Part shown: positions 57,052 to 64,000 of the stretch, one piece after another
How positions within the stretch are numbered: position 1 is the first letter of the stretch
How the letters are laid out: every line of letters starts with the position of its first letter
NCBI RefSeq assembly: GCF_000224415.1
Contig: NZ_AFXQ01000012.1
Location: forward strand, 39,914 to 103,913
Length of the DNA: 64,000 nt
Direction: 5' to 3'
Source of the DNA: Citricoccus sp. CH26A
GTDB lineage: Bacteria > Actinomycetota > Actinomycetes > Actinomycetales > Micrococcaceae
Notes under the pieces: generated by a model
The model's input: only the letters and a program-made list of their open reading frames with translations
What the model was told of the DNA's origin: nothing
Database searches by the model: none
Position numbers and translations under genes: made by a program

Positions 57052-58239
57052 TCAGTCCCGCGGGCTGACCGGCAGCCGCACTCCCGAGAGTCCACGCGGG
57101 CGGACGGCCAGGGCGTCGGCGATGCGCCGCAGCTCGGTGCCGGCCGCCGAGCCGGGATGGGCCAGGACCACGGGGGTGCCGCCGTCGCCGTCCTGGCGCA
57201 GGACGGGGTCCAGCGGGACCGAACCCAGCAACGGGACCGGCTGGCCCAGCGCGGCCGAGAGCCGGTCGGCCACGAGCCGCCCGCCACCGCTGCCGAACAG
57301 GTCGAGCACCGTACCGTCCGGCAGGGTCATCGCGGCCATGTTCTCCACCACGCCGGCCACCTGCTGGCCGGTCTGCTCGGACAGTTCCCCCGAGCGCGCC
57401 GCCACCTGGGCCGCCGCCTGCTGCGGGGTGGTCACCACGAGCAGCTCGGAGGTGGGCATCAGCTGCGCGGCGGAGATGGCGATGTCACCGGTGCCCGGGG
57501 GCAGGTCCACGAGCAGGACGTCGAGGTCACCCCAGTACACGTCCGTCACGAACTGCTCCAGGGCCCGGTGCAGCATGGGTCCGCGCCAGGCGACCGGGCG
57601 GTCGGTGTCCAGGAACATCCCGATGGAGATGACCTTCACGCCGTGCGCGACGGGGGGCAGGATCATCTCGTCCACGCGGGTGGGGCGCTCCGCGGTCCCC
57701 AGCAGCCCGGGGATGGAGAAGCCGTGGATGTCCGCGTCCACGAGTCCCACCGCCAGGCCGCGGGCGGCCAGCGCGGTGGCCAGGTTGGCGGTGACGGTGG
57801 ACTTGCCCACCCCGCCCTTGCCGGAGGCCACCGCGTAGACGCGGGTCAGGGTGGACTGGCCGAAGGGGTTGGCCGGTCGCCCGGCGGTGAGCCGGTCCTT
57901 GAGGGCGGCTCGTTGCTCGGGCGTCATCACCGTCATGACGACCTCGGAGCCCGAGCATCCCGGCAGTCCGTCCAGGGCCCGCTCGACGTCCCCGGTGATG
58001 GTGTCCCGCAGCGGACAACCCGCGATGGTCAGGCGGATGCCGATCGTCAGGTGCCCGGGGGAGTCGGCCTGCGGGCTGGTGGCGAGTGCCTCGACCGGAC
58101 GCCCGGTACCACCCTCGGTGACGGAGGCGACCATGCCCAGCTCGGTGACCGGGCGCCGCAGCTCGGGATCCAGGACGGAGCCCAGGCGCTCCCAGGCGGC
58201 CCGTTCCAGTGGCGTGGTGAGTTCGGGGGTGTCTGTCAT
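57052..58239 (-). CDS. Mrp/NBP35-type iron-sulfur carrier ATPase
   Basis: This 395-residue protein has an N-terminal MIP18/DUF59 domain (about 1-95) and a P-loop ATPase domain. The deviant Walker A is SGKGGVGKSTV, with LVDADIHG and DLPPGTGD nearby. Such proteins scaffold and transfer Fe-S clusters. The ATG overlaps the stop of the DUF1003 gene (ATGA, 58236-58239). It is part of the mgtE/DUF1003/mrp operon. Confidence 0.9.
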   Translation of the reverse strand: MTDTPELTTPLERAAWERLGSVLDPELRRPVTELGMVASVTEGGTGRPVEALATSPQADSPGHLTIGIRLTIAGCPLRDTITGDVERALDGLPGCSGSEVVMTVMTPEQRAALKDRLTAGRPANPFGQSTLTRVYAVASGKGGVGKSTVTANLATALAARGLAVGLVDADIHGFSIPGLLGTAERPTRVDEMILPPVAHGVKVISIGMFLDTDRPVAWRGPMLHRALEQFVTDVYWGDLDVLLVDLPPGTGDIAISAAQLMPTSELLVVTTPQQAAAQVAARSGELSEQTGQQVAGVVENMAAMTLPDGTVLDLFGSGGGRLVADRLSAALGQPVPLLGSVPLDPVLRQDGDGGTPVVLAHPGSAAGTELRRIADALAVRPRGLSGVRLPVSPRD

Positions 58240-58994
58240 TCCGTGGTGTCGTCCTTGCTGGTCTCGGTGTCCACGGCGGCCTCCTCCGCGGCGATGATCG
58301 CCAGCGTCGTGGTCTGCGCGCCGTCCTCGTCGCCCTCGATCCGCTCGCGGGCCTCCCGGCTCGGCCGGTTCTTCTTCTTTTTCTTCTTCCGCGCCACGGT
58401 GCCGGACCCCCGGTACGGGGCGCCGTCGTCGGGACCCTGGCGCAACTCCTCGAGCAGTTCGGCGCGCACCTGCTCGCGCATCTGGTCCTTGAGCTCCTCG
58501 GTGATCTCGGCGACGGCATCGCGCATCTCGGAGCGCACGAAGTCGCGCGTGGCCACGTCCTGCAGGGCGATCCGCAGGCCGGCGAGCTCACGGGTCAGGT
58601 ACTCGGTGTCCGCGAGGTTGCGCTCGGCCCGCGCACGGTCCTCGCGCAGGGACACCTTGTCCCGGTCGTCCTGCCGGTTCTGGGCCAGCAGCAGCAGCGG
58701 GGCGGCGTAGGAGGCCTGCAGGGACAGCACCAGCGTCAGCGCGGTGAAGCCCAGGGCGGCGGAGTCGAACCGCCACGCCTCCGGGGAGAACGTGTTCCAG
58801 ACCAGCCAGATGGCACAGAAGATCGTCATGGCCAGGAGGAACTGCGGGGTGCCCATGAACCGGGCGAACCCCTCGGTGGCCTCGCCGAACGCGTCCGGGT
58901 TCGGGCTCAGCCGCGGCCAACGCCGCTCCCGGGCGCCCATCGGGGTCTCCAGGCCGGTCCGGCGCTGGGCCTGGTCGGTCGACTTCTCTGCCAT
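58236..58994 (-). CDS. DUF1003 membrane protein
   Basis: This 252-residue protein has two membrane segments (about 47-67 and 78-103) with NTFSPEAWRFD between them. SLQASYAAPLLLLAQNRQDDRDK is the DUF1003 hallmark. A charged coiled coil follows, then a run of six Lys residues (ARKKKKKKNR). Function is unknown. It shares one base with the stop of the MgtE-type gene (TGATG) and is coupled to mrp. Confidence 0.85.
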   Translation of the reverse strand: MAEKSTDQAQRRTGLETPMGARERRWPRLSPNPDAFGEATEGFARFMGTPQFLLAMTIFCAIWLVWNTFSPEAWRFDSAALGFTALTLVLSLQASYAAPLLLLAQNRQDDRDKVSLREDRARAERNLADTEYLTRELAGLRIALQDVATRDFVRSEMRDAVAEITEELKDQMREQVRAELLEELRQGPDDGAPYRGSGTVARKKKKKKNRPSREARERIEGDEDGAQTTTLAIIAAEEAAVDTETSKDDTTE

Positions 58995-60274
58995 CAGCTG
59001 GCCTCCTCTCTCGGCGCCGGTGCGTCCTCGGTCTCGGAGTCGTCCATGCTGCGCCAGTCCTCGGGCAGGATGTGGTCCAGCACGTCGTCCACGGTCACGG
59101 CCCCCACCACGCGGTGGTGCTCGTTGACCACCGGGATGCAGGTCAGGTTGTAGGTGGCCAGCTCGCGCGTCACGGCCGGCAGCGGCAGCAGGTCGGAGAC
59201 CGGTTCCAGGTCCTTGTCCAGCAGGTTGCCCAGGGGTTCCGGCGGCGGGTAGCGCAGCAGGCGCTGGAAGTGCACCACGCCGAGGTAGCGGCCGGTGGGG
59301 GTCTCCAGCGGGGGCCGGGCCACGATCACCAGGGAGGCCATCGCGGGGGTGAACTCCTGCTGGCGGATGTTGGCCAGCGCATCGGCGACGGTCGCCTCCG
59401 GGGGCATGATCACCGGCACCGGCGTCATCACCGAGCCGGCCGTGTTCTCCTCGTACTCCATGAGGCGGCGGACGTCATCGGCCTCCTCGGGTTCCATCAG
59501 CTCCAGCAGCAGCTCCTGTTGGGAGTCGGAGAGCTCGTGCAGCAGGTCGGCGGCATCGTCCGGGTCCATCTCCTCCAGCACGTCGGCCGCGCGCTCGATG
59601 TCCAGGTGGGAGATGATCTCGACCTGGTCGTCGTCCGGCAGCTCCTGGAGCACGTCCGCCAATCGTTCGTCCTGCAGCTCGGTGGCGACCTCCACGCGGC
59701 GCTTGGCCGTCATCTCGTGCAGGACGTCCGCCAGGTCGGCGGCCTTGAGGTCCTCGTGGGCGGCCACGAAGCTGGTGGCGCCCTGGGGCTCGGCCTGGTC
59801 GGCCCACCGGGCCTGTCCCCATTCCACGAGCAGGTGCTCACCGCGGGCCCGGCCGAAGGCGGTGCGGCCGGCGTCGCGGCGGACGTAGAGGTCGCTGACC
59901 ACCCAGTCGCCGTTGCGCTGCCGCTCCAGGCCCAGGTCCTCCAGGATGGCGTTCCCGGACCCGTCCGCCAGGGTGACCTTGCGGTCGAAGAGGTCCCCGG
60001 CGACCATCAGCTCGGCCCCGCGGCGTTCGAAGCGGCGCAGGTTGATCAGCCCCGTGGTGATGATCTGGCCGGAGCCCATGGAGGTCACCCGGGTCATCGG
60101 CACGAAGACCCGCTTCTTGCCCGGCACCTCGATGACCAGGCCGACCGCGACCGGCGGCAGGCCGGGCCCGCGATCGGTCACGACGGCGTCGCGCATCCGT
60201 CCCAGCCGGTCGCCCAGCGGGTCGAACACGTCAAGGCCCAGCATCCGGGCGACGAAGATCTTGGGGGCACTCAC
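58994..60274 (-). CDS. MgtE-N/CBS-domain protein with PRC-barrel (no transport domain)
   Basis: This 426-residue protein carries an N-terminal PRC-barrel-like region, an MgtE N-terminal superhelical domain (about residues 165-270, with LHEMTAKRRVEVATELQDER repeats) and a tandem CBS pair (about 280-410). The membrane channel domain of MgtE is absent. It is thus a soluble regulator-like relative, perhaps a magnesium sensor. GTG 60274 follows TAGGCT by six bases. Confidence 0.82.
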   Translation of the reverse strand: MSAPKIFVARMLGLDVFDPLGDRLGRMRDAVVTDRGPGLPPVAVGLVIEVPGKKRVFVPMTRVTSMGSGQIITTGLINLRRFERRGAELMVAGDLFDRKVTLADGSGNAILEDLGLERQRNGDWVVSDLYVRRDAGRTAFGRARGEHLLVEWGQARWADQAEPQGATSFVAAHEDLKAADLADVLHEMTAKRRVEVATELQDERLADVLQELPDDDQVEIISHLDIERAADVLEEMDPDDAADLLHELSDSQQELLLELMEPEEADDVRRLMEYEENTAGSVMTPVPVIMPPEATVADALANIRQQEFTPAMASLVIVARPPLETPTGRYLGVVHFQRLLRYPPPEPLGNLLDKDLEPVSDLLPLPAVTRELATYNLTCIPVVNEHHRVVGAVTVDDVLDHILPEDWRSMDDSETEDAPAPREEAS

Positions 60275-60280
60275 CCCTCC

Positions 60281-60286
60281 AGCCTA
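60281..60286 (-). promoter_or_regulatory. -10 element of a leaderless promoter (MgtE-N/CBS operon)
   Basis: Minus-strand TAGGCT ends six bases before the GTG at 60274. Confidence 0.5.
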
Positions 60287-60421
60287 GTCGGCCCGGACCG
60301 GTCGGCCCGGGGGGCCGCCGGGCCCGGTGAGGGCAGGGACACGCCCACCGGGGCCATGGTCAGGGCGGCCGGGGCGGCGTACCGTAGGAGCACGGATATC
60401 CGCCCCAGGGAACGAGTGGCT

Positions 60422-61570
60422 ATGAACCGTGGCCCATGGAAGAAGTGGACTCCCGCCGTGGCGGTGAGCGTGACGATCGCGGCGCTCGCGGCGGGTGGCT
60501 CCATCGCGGCCAGCGCGCGGACGGACCTGCCGGACAGGACACCCCAGGACGTGCTCGAGATGGTCGCCGCGCACGAGGTCGAGGGGTTCTCCGGCCGCCT
60601 GGCGGCCAGCGTCGAGCTGGGCCTGCCGCAGTTGCCCGGGGAGGCCGTCCGGGATGCCGAGGCCCAGGACACCGGCGCCGTGGACGCACGACTGGCCGAA
60701 CTGCTCGCGCTGGTGCCGGGCACGCACGAGGCCCGGGTCTTCGCCGACGGACACGACCGGTCGCGCCTGCAGCTCCTGGACGGGGCCGAGGAGAAGAACC
60801 TCATCCGCAACGACGACGAGCTCTGGTTCTACGACTCCGTCGAGGACCGGGCCGTCCACGCCACCCTGCCTGCGGGCGGTGCGGGGCACGGTGAGAGCAC
60901 GGACCCGTGGCGGGGTGACGGGGCCCTGCCCACCCCGGAGCGGATCGCCGAGCGCGTGCTGGACCGGGCCGAGGCGCACAGCACGGTCACGGTCGAGGAG
61001 GGCACCGCTGACTCCGGCCGGGACGCCTACACCGTGCGCCTGGACCCGCGCACCGATGAGACACTCGTGGACAGTGTCCTGGTCGACGTCGATGCCCAGA
61101 CCGGCATGCCGCTCGGCGTCGAGGTGCGCGCGGTGGGACAGGACGAGCCGGCCGTCAGCGTCGCCTTCACGGAGTTCACCCCGGGTGCGCCCGACGCCGG
61201 CCTGTTCGACTTCGAGCCGCCCGCCGGGGCCACGGTGGAGGAGCAGACCCTCCCTGACTGCGGGCCATGGTCCGGTGCCGCCGGTGCCCGGGAGGACGGG
61301 AACCGGGGACCGGTCTCCGGCGACCGAGCGCGGGGCGAGGTCGTCGGCGACGGCTGGGAGACCGTCGTGGTGATGCCCGCTGGGTCCGGCCCCGGGGAAC
61401 TGGCCGGCTCGGAGCTGCTGAACGAACTGGCCGTGGAGGTCGAGGGTGGCCGCGTGCTGGGCACGCCGTTGCTGAACGTCCTGCTGACGGACGACGGACG
61501 GGTGCTCGCGGGACCGGTGCCGCAGCACCGGCTGCTGGAGGTCGCCGGCGCCGGAACCGGCGAGGAGTGA
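60422..61570 (+). CDS. secreted LolA-like (DUF2092-type) protein
   Basis: This 382-residue protein has a signal peptide (core about 11-30, ASA-R cleavage) and a LolA/LppX-like domain, recognisable from TPQDVLEMVAAHEVEGFSGRL. Its later part reads TEFTPGAPDAGLFDFEPPAG. The fold binds lipid-like ligands in other bacteria. The ATG at 60422 begins the signal peptide. Its TGA overlaps the GTG of an ABC ATPase gene, suggesting a lipid export or surface role. Confidence 0.72.
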   Translation: MNRGPWKKWTPAVAVSVTIAALAAGGSIAASARTDLPDRTPQDVLEMVAAHEVEGFSGRLAASVELGLPQLPGEAVRDAEAQDTGAVDARLAELLALVPGTHEARVFADGHDRSRLQLLDGAEEKNLIRNDDELWFYDSVEDRAVHATLPAGGAGHGESTDPWRGDGALPTPERIAERVLDRAEAHSTVTVEEGTADSGRDAYTVRLDPRTDETLVDSVLVDVDAQTGMPLGVEVRAVGQDEPAVSVAFTEFTPGAPDAGLFDFEPPAGATVEEQTLPDCGPWSGAAGAREDGNRGPVSGDRARGEVVGDGWETVVVMPAGSGPGELAGSELLNELAVEVEGGRVLGTPLLNVLLTDDGRVLAGPVPQHRLLEVAGAGTGEE

Positions 61571-62520
61571 ACGGCGCATTCCCGGACGCGGACCCGGTCA
61601 TCCGCACGCGCCGGTTGAGCAAGCGGTTCGGGAGGCGTCAGGCCGTCCGCGAGGTGGACCTGACCGTCCCGCGCGGCGCGGTGTTCGGGTTCCTGGGGCC
61701 CAACGGCTCCGGCAAGACCACGACGATCCGGATGCTGCTGGGCCTGGCCACGCCGACCTCCGGCACCATCAGCCTGCTCGGGGAGCCGATGCCGCAGGCA
61801 GCCCTGCGGGTCCTGCCCCGCGTCGGGGCGCTCGTGGAGGGACCGGCCTTCTACCCCTACCTCTCCGGGCGGGCCAACCTGGTCCGCCTCGACGCCGCGG
61901 ACCGCACCTCCGATCCGCGCACGCGGGCGCGGCGGGTGGAGGAGGCGCTGGAGCGGGTGGGGCTCGCGCGCGCCGCCCGGTTGGCCGTGCACGCCTACTC
62001 CCTGGGCATGAAGCAGCGCCTCGGCATCGCCGGCGCCCTGGCCGCCGAGCGCGAACTGCTGGTGCTGGACGAGCCCACCAACGGACTGGACCCGCAGGGG
62101 ACGCGGGAGGTGCGGCACCTGGTGGCCTCCCTGGCCGGGGCCGGGCTGACGGTGTTCGTCTCCAGCCACCTGCTCAGCGAGGTCGAGCAGGTGTGCACGC
62201 ACGCGGCGGTCATGAGCAACGGCAGGCTCGTGGCGCAGGGGACGCTGGACGAACTGCGCGGGACCGCGGCCGGGCGGGTGGTGGTGCACACCCGGGACAC
62301 CGAGGCCGCCGGACGGGTGCTCGCCCGCCTGGGGCTGTCCCCGATGCCCGACGGGACCGGGACCGTGCGTGCAACCACGGGCCCGCACACGCCGCCACCC
62401 GAGGACATCGTCTCCGCGCTGGTCACCTCCGGGGTGGGCGTGCGCGGGTTCAGCGTGGAGGGAACGAGCCTGGAGGAGCGGTTCGTGCAGCTGACGGGAG
62501 AGGGGTTCGACATTGCCTGA
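61567..62520 (+). CDS. ABC exporter ATP-binding protein
   Basis: The 317-residue ATPase has Walker A GPNGSGKTTT, signature YSLGMKQRLGIAGAL (degenerate LSGGQ), Walker B LLVLDEPTNGLDPQG and the switch His in SSHLL. This is the CcmA/NatA-like exporter group. GTG 61567 overlaps the LolA-like stop (GTGA), and the 3' end overlaps the permease gene. Confidence 0.88.
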   Translation: MNGAFPDADPVIRTRRLSKRFGRRQAVREVDLTVPRGAVFGFLGPNGSGKTTTIRMLLGLATPTSGTISLLGEPMPQAALRVLPRVGALVEGPAFYPYLSGRANLVRLDAADRTSDPRTRARRVEEALERVGLARAARLAVHAYSLGMKQRLGIAGALAAERELLVLDEPTNGLDPQGTREVRHLVASLAGAGLTVFVSSHLLSEVEQVCTHAAVMSNGRLVAQGTLDELRGTAAGRVVVHTRDTEAAGRVLARLGLSPMPDGTGTVRATTGPHTPPPEDIVSALVTSGVGVRGFSVEGTSLEERFVQLTGEGFDIA

Positions 62521-63343
62521 GCGGACCGCGCGGGCCGGCGGGATGCTCGCCTCGGAGCTGCACCTGCTGTTCCGGCGCCGGCGCACCTGGGCCCTGTTCG
62601 CCGCGCTGGCCGCGGTCCCGGTCCTGATCGGGCTGGCCGTGCGGGTCTCCACCGGCCCGCCGCGGGGCCGCGGGCCGGCGTTCCTGGACCAGGTGGCCGG
62701 CAACGGGGTCTTCCTGGCGGTGGTCGGACTGCTCGTCAGCGTGCCGCTGTTCCTGCCGCTGACCGTCGCGGTGGTCGCCGGGGACTCGATCGCCGGCGAG
62801 GCCTCCCAGGGCACCCTGCGCTACCTCCTGACGGCACCCGTGTCGCGGGCCGGCCTGCTGCTCGTCAAGTACGCGGTCATCGTGGTGTTCTGCGCCGCTG
62901 CGGTGCTGGTGCTCGCGGGGACCGGGGTGCTGGTCGGCCTGGTCCTGTTCGGGGTGCAGCCGGCCGTGCTGCTCTCCGGGGATACCCTCGGCCTCGGGGC
63001 GTCGTACGCGCGGATCGCCCTCATCGCCGCCCACGTGGCCGTGTCCCTGCTGGGGCTGGGGGCGATCGGGCTGTTCCTCTCGACGCTCTCGGACGTACCG
63101 GTGGGCGTGATGGCGGCCATCGCCGTGCTCGCGGTGGCGGCCCAGATCGCCGGTTCCCTGCCGCAGCTGGACTGGCTGCACCCCTGGCTGTTCACCGAGC
63201 ACTGGACCGGTTTCGTGGACCTGCTGCGCCAACCGGTGCTCTGGGACTCCTTCGTCGACAACGCGGTGCTGCAGGCCGGTTACGTGCTGGTGTTCGGGGC
63301 GCTGGCCTACGGCAGGTTCGCCACGAAGGACGTGCTGAGCTGA
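62513..63343 (+). CDS. ABC-2 type exporter permease
   Basis: The protein is 276 residues with six membrane segments. IAGEASQGTLRYLLTAPVSRAGLLL is the conserved ABC-2 permease loop. A TTG at 62513 gives a start overlapping the ATPase gene by eight bases; ATG 62543 is an alternative. It pairs with the upstream ATPase. The substrate is unknown. Confidence 0.8.
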   Translation: MPERTARAGGMLASELHLLFRRRRTWALFAALAAVPVLIGLAVRVSTGPPRGRGPAFLDQVAGNGVFLAVVGLLVSVPLFLPLTVAVVAGDSIAGEASQGTLRYLLTAPVSRAGLLLVKYAVIVVFCAAAVLVLAGTGVLVGLVLFGVQPAVLLSGDTLGLGASYARIALIAAHVAVSLLGLGAIGLFLSTLSDVPVGVMAAIAVLAVAAQIAGSLPQLDWLHPWLFTEHWTGFVDLLRQPVLWDSFVDNAVLQAGYVLVFGALAYGRFATKDVLS

Positions 63344-63439
63344 CCGGGGGCCGGGGGCCGGCATCGTGGTGCTTACGCCGGTGGCTGAGAACCGGCGCCC
63401 CGTGGTGACCGCCCAGGTCGTCAGCGGCAGAATGGACCC

Positions 63440-64000
63440 ATGTCGATGCTCTTCGGTCCCGCGTCCTCCGACCCGGCAGCCAGCGGCCTGCCCCGTGGCG
63501 AGGTGCTGGGCACCTACGACTCCTACGCGGACGCCCGGAAGGTCGTGGACCGGCTGGCCGAGCAGGACTTCGACGTCCGGACCGTCTCGATCGTCGGCGT
63601 CGACCTGCGCACGGTCGAGCGGATCCGCCACCGGCAGACCTATGCCACCGTGGCCCTGCGCTCAGCCCTGCAGGGCGCGTTCTTCGGGCTGATGCTCGGC
63701 ATCCTGATGAGCCTGATCGACCCTGCCGGCACGGGTCCGCAGATGCTCTACACCGTGGGCCTCGGCGTCGGGATCTGGGTGCTGTTCGGGGTCATCGGCC
63801 ACTCGATCCGCAAGGGCAAGGGCTTCGACTCCGTCCAGCAGCTGGTGCCCGCCCGCTTCGACGTGGTCTGCGAGTTCGCCTCGGCGGCCACGGCCCGCCA
63901 GATCCTCGGGGGCGCCCCGGCGCCGTCACCGGCGCCCACCGCCGTACCGGCGCCGGCCCAGCAGCCGCCGGGCCCCGCTCCGTCCGGCCCGACGGCGCCG
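63440..64000 (+). CDS. general stress protein (YflT-like domain) with membrane segments, 3' end outside window
   Basis: The first 187 residues are visible. GEVLGTYDSYADARKVVDRLAEQDFDVRTVSIVG is the general-stress-protein 17M/YflT-type domain. Two membrane segments (about 80-97, 105-125) and a Pro/Ala-rich tail follow. It runs off the right end without a stop. Function unknown. Confidence 0.75.
   Translation, partial: MSMLFGPASSDPAASGLPRGEVLGTYDSYADARKVVDRLAEQDFDVRTVSIVGVDLRTVERIRHRQTYATVALRSALQGAFFGLMLGILMSLIDPAGTGPQMLYTVGLGVGIWVLFGVIGHSIRKGKGFDSVQQLVPARFDVVCEFASAATARQILGGAPAPSPAPTAVPAPAQQPPGPAPSGPTAP

Overview
The window reads as chromosome of a high-GC actinomycete, most likely of the Micrococcaceae type. 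GC is very high throughout, GTG starts and 4-base stop/start overlaps are common, and typical actinobacterial blocks occur: a gluABCD glutamate transporter, a DUF3117 peptide, tatB/mrp/DUF1003/mgtE, fdxA-dapC and the MSMEG_4193/SCO1664 pair. I see no tRNA, rRNA, CRISPR, transposase or phage gene. Coding density is high and no gene-free stretch exceeds about 275 bases. The ends cut through selA (left) and a general-stress-type protein (right).

Layout. 0-2 kb: selA (partial) and selB. 2-4 kb: a lipoprotein coupled to a secreted trypsin-like protease. 4-11 kb: a flavin monooxygenase, an HD/VWA/MoxR-ATPase group, and the phosphomutase/SCO1664 pair. 11-25 kb: housekeeping and stress genes, including a SurA-like lipoprotein, ArsR with its SRPBCC partner, a hydrolase, oxidoreductases, two patatins, a macrolide-phosphotransferase-like protein, DUF808, meso-DAP dehydrogenase, a PACE efflux protein and thiol peroxidase. 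25-30 kb: an HtrA-type protease, an MFS exporter, a ZIP transporter and a serine hydrolase. 30-33.4 kb: a tightly coupled three-gene unit (phytoene-desaturase-like flavoenzyme, membrane-anchored unknown, HTTM membrane protein) that I regard as the least explained system here. 33.6-40.4 kb: a complete oligopeptide ABC importer. 40.5-49 kb: typA, fdxA-dapC, citrate synthase, and divergent dapD/dapE. 49-52.5 kb: gluABCD. 52.6-60.3 kb: LOG protein, DivIVA-like protein, DUF3117, O-methyltransferase, an anti-sigma factor apparently without its sigma factor, tatB, mrp, DUF1003 and mgtE-type genes. 60.4-64 kb: a secreted LolA-like protein with a coupled ABC exporter, and the partial stress protein.

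How genes work together. Lysine/DAP synthesis is represented twice, by the succinylase route (dapC, dapD, dapE) and by direct dehydrogenation (ddh). Two nutrient importers (peptide and glutamate) are complete operons. Both have strong hairpins after the binding-protein gene, which would favour excess binding protein over permease.

Two window-wide patterns stand out. First, about fifteen genes have a TAnnnT -10 hexamer ending 6-7 nt before the start codon, the signature of leaderless mRNAs. These include three divergent pairs, and in dapD/dapE the two opposing -10 hexamers overlap. Second, three otherwise intact genes (selB, an SRPBCC gene, dapE) each carry one frameshift that is repaired exactly by adding one G to a G run. 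This looks more like consensus error than decay.
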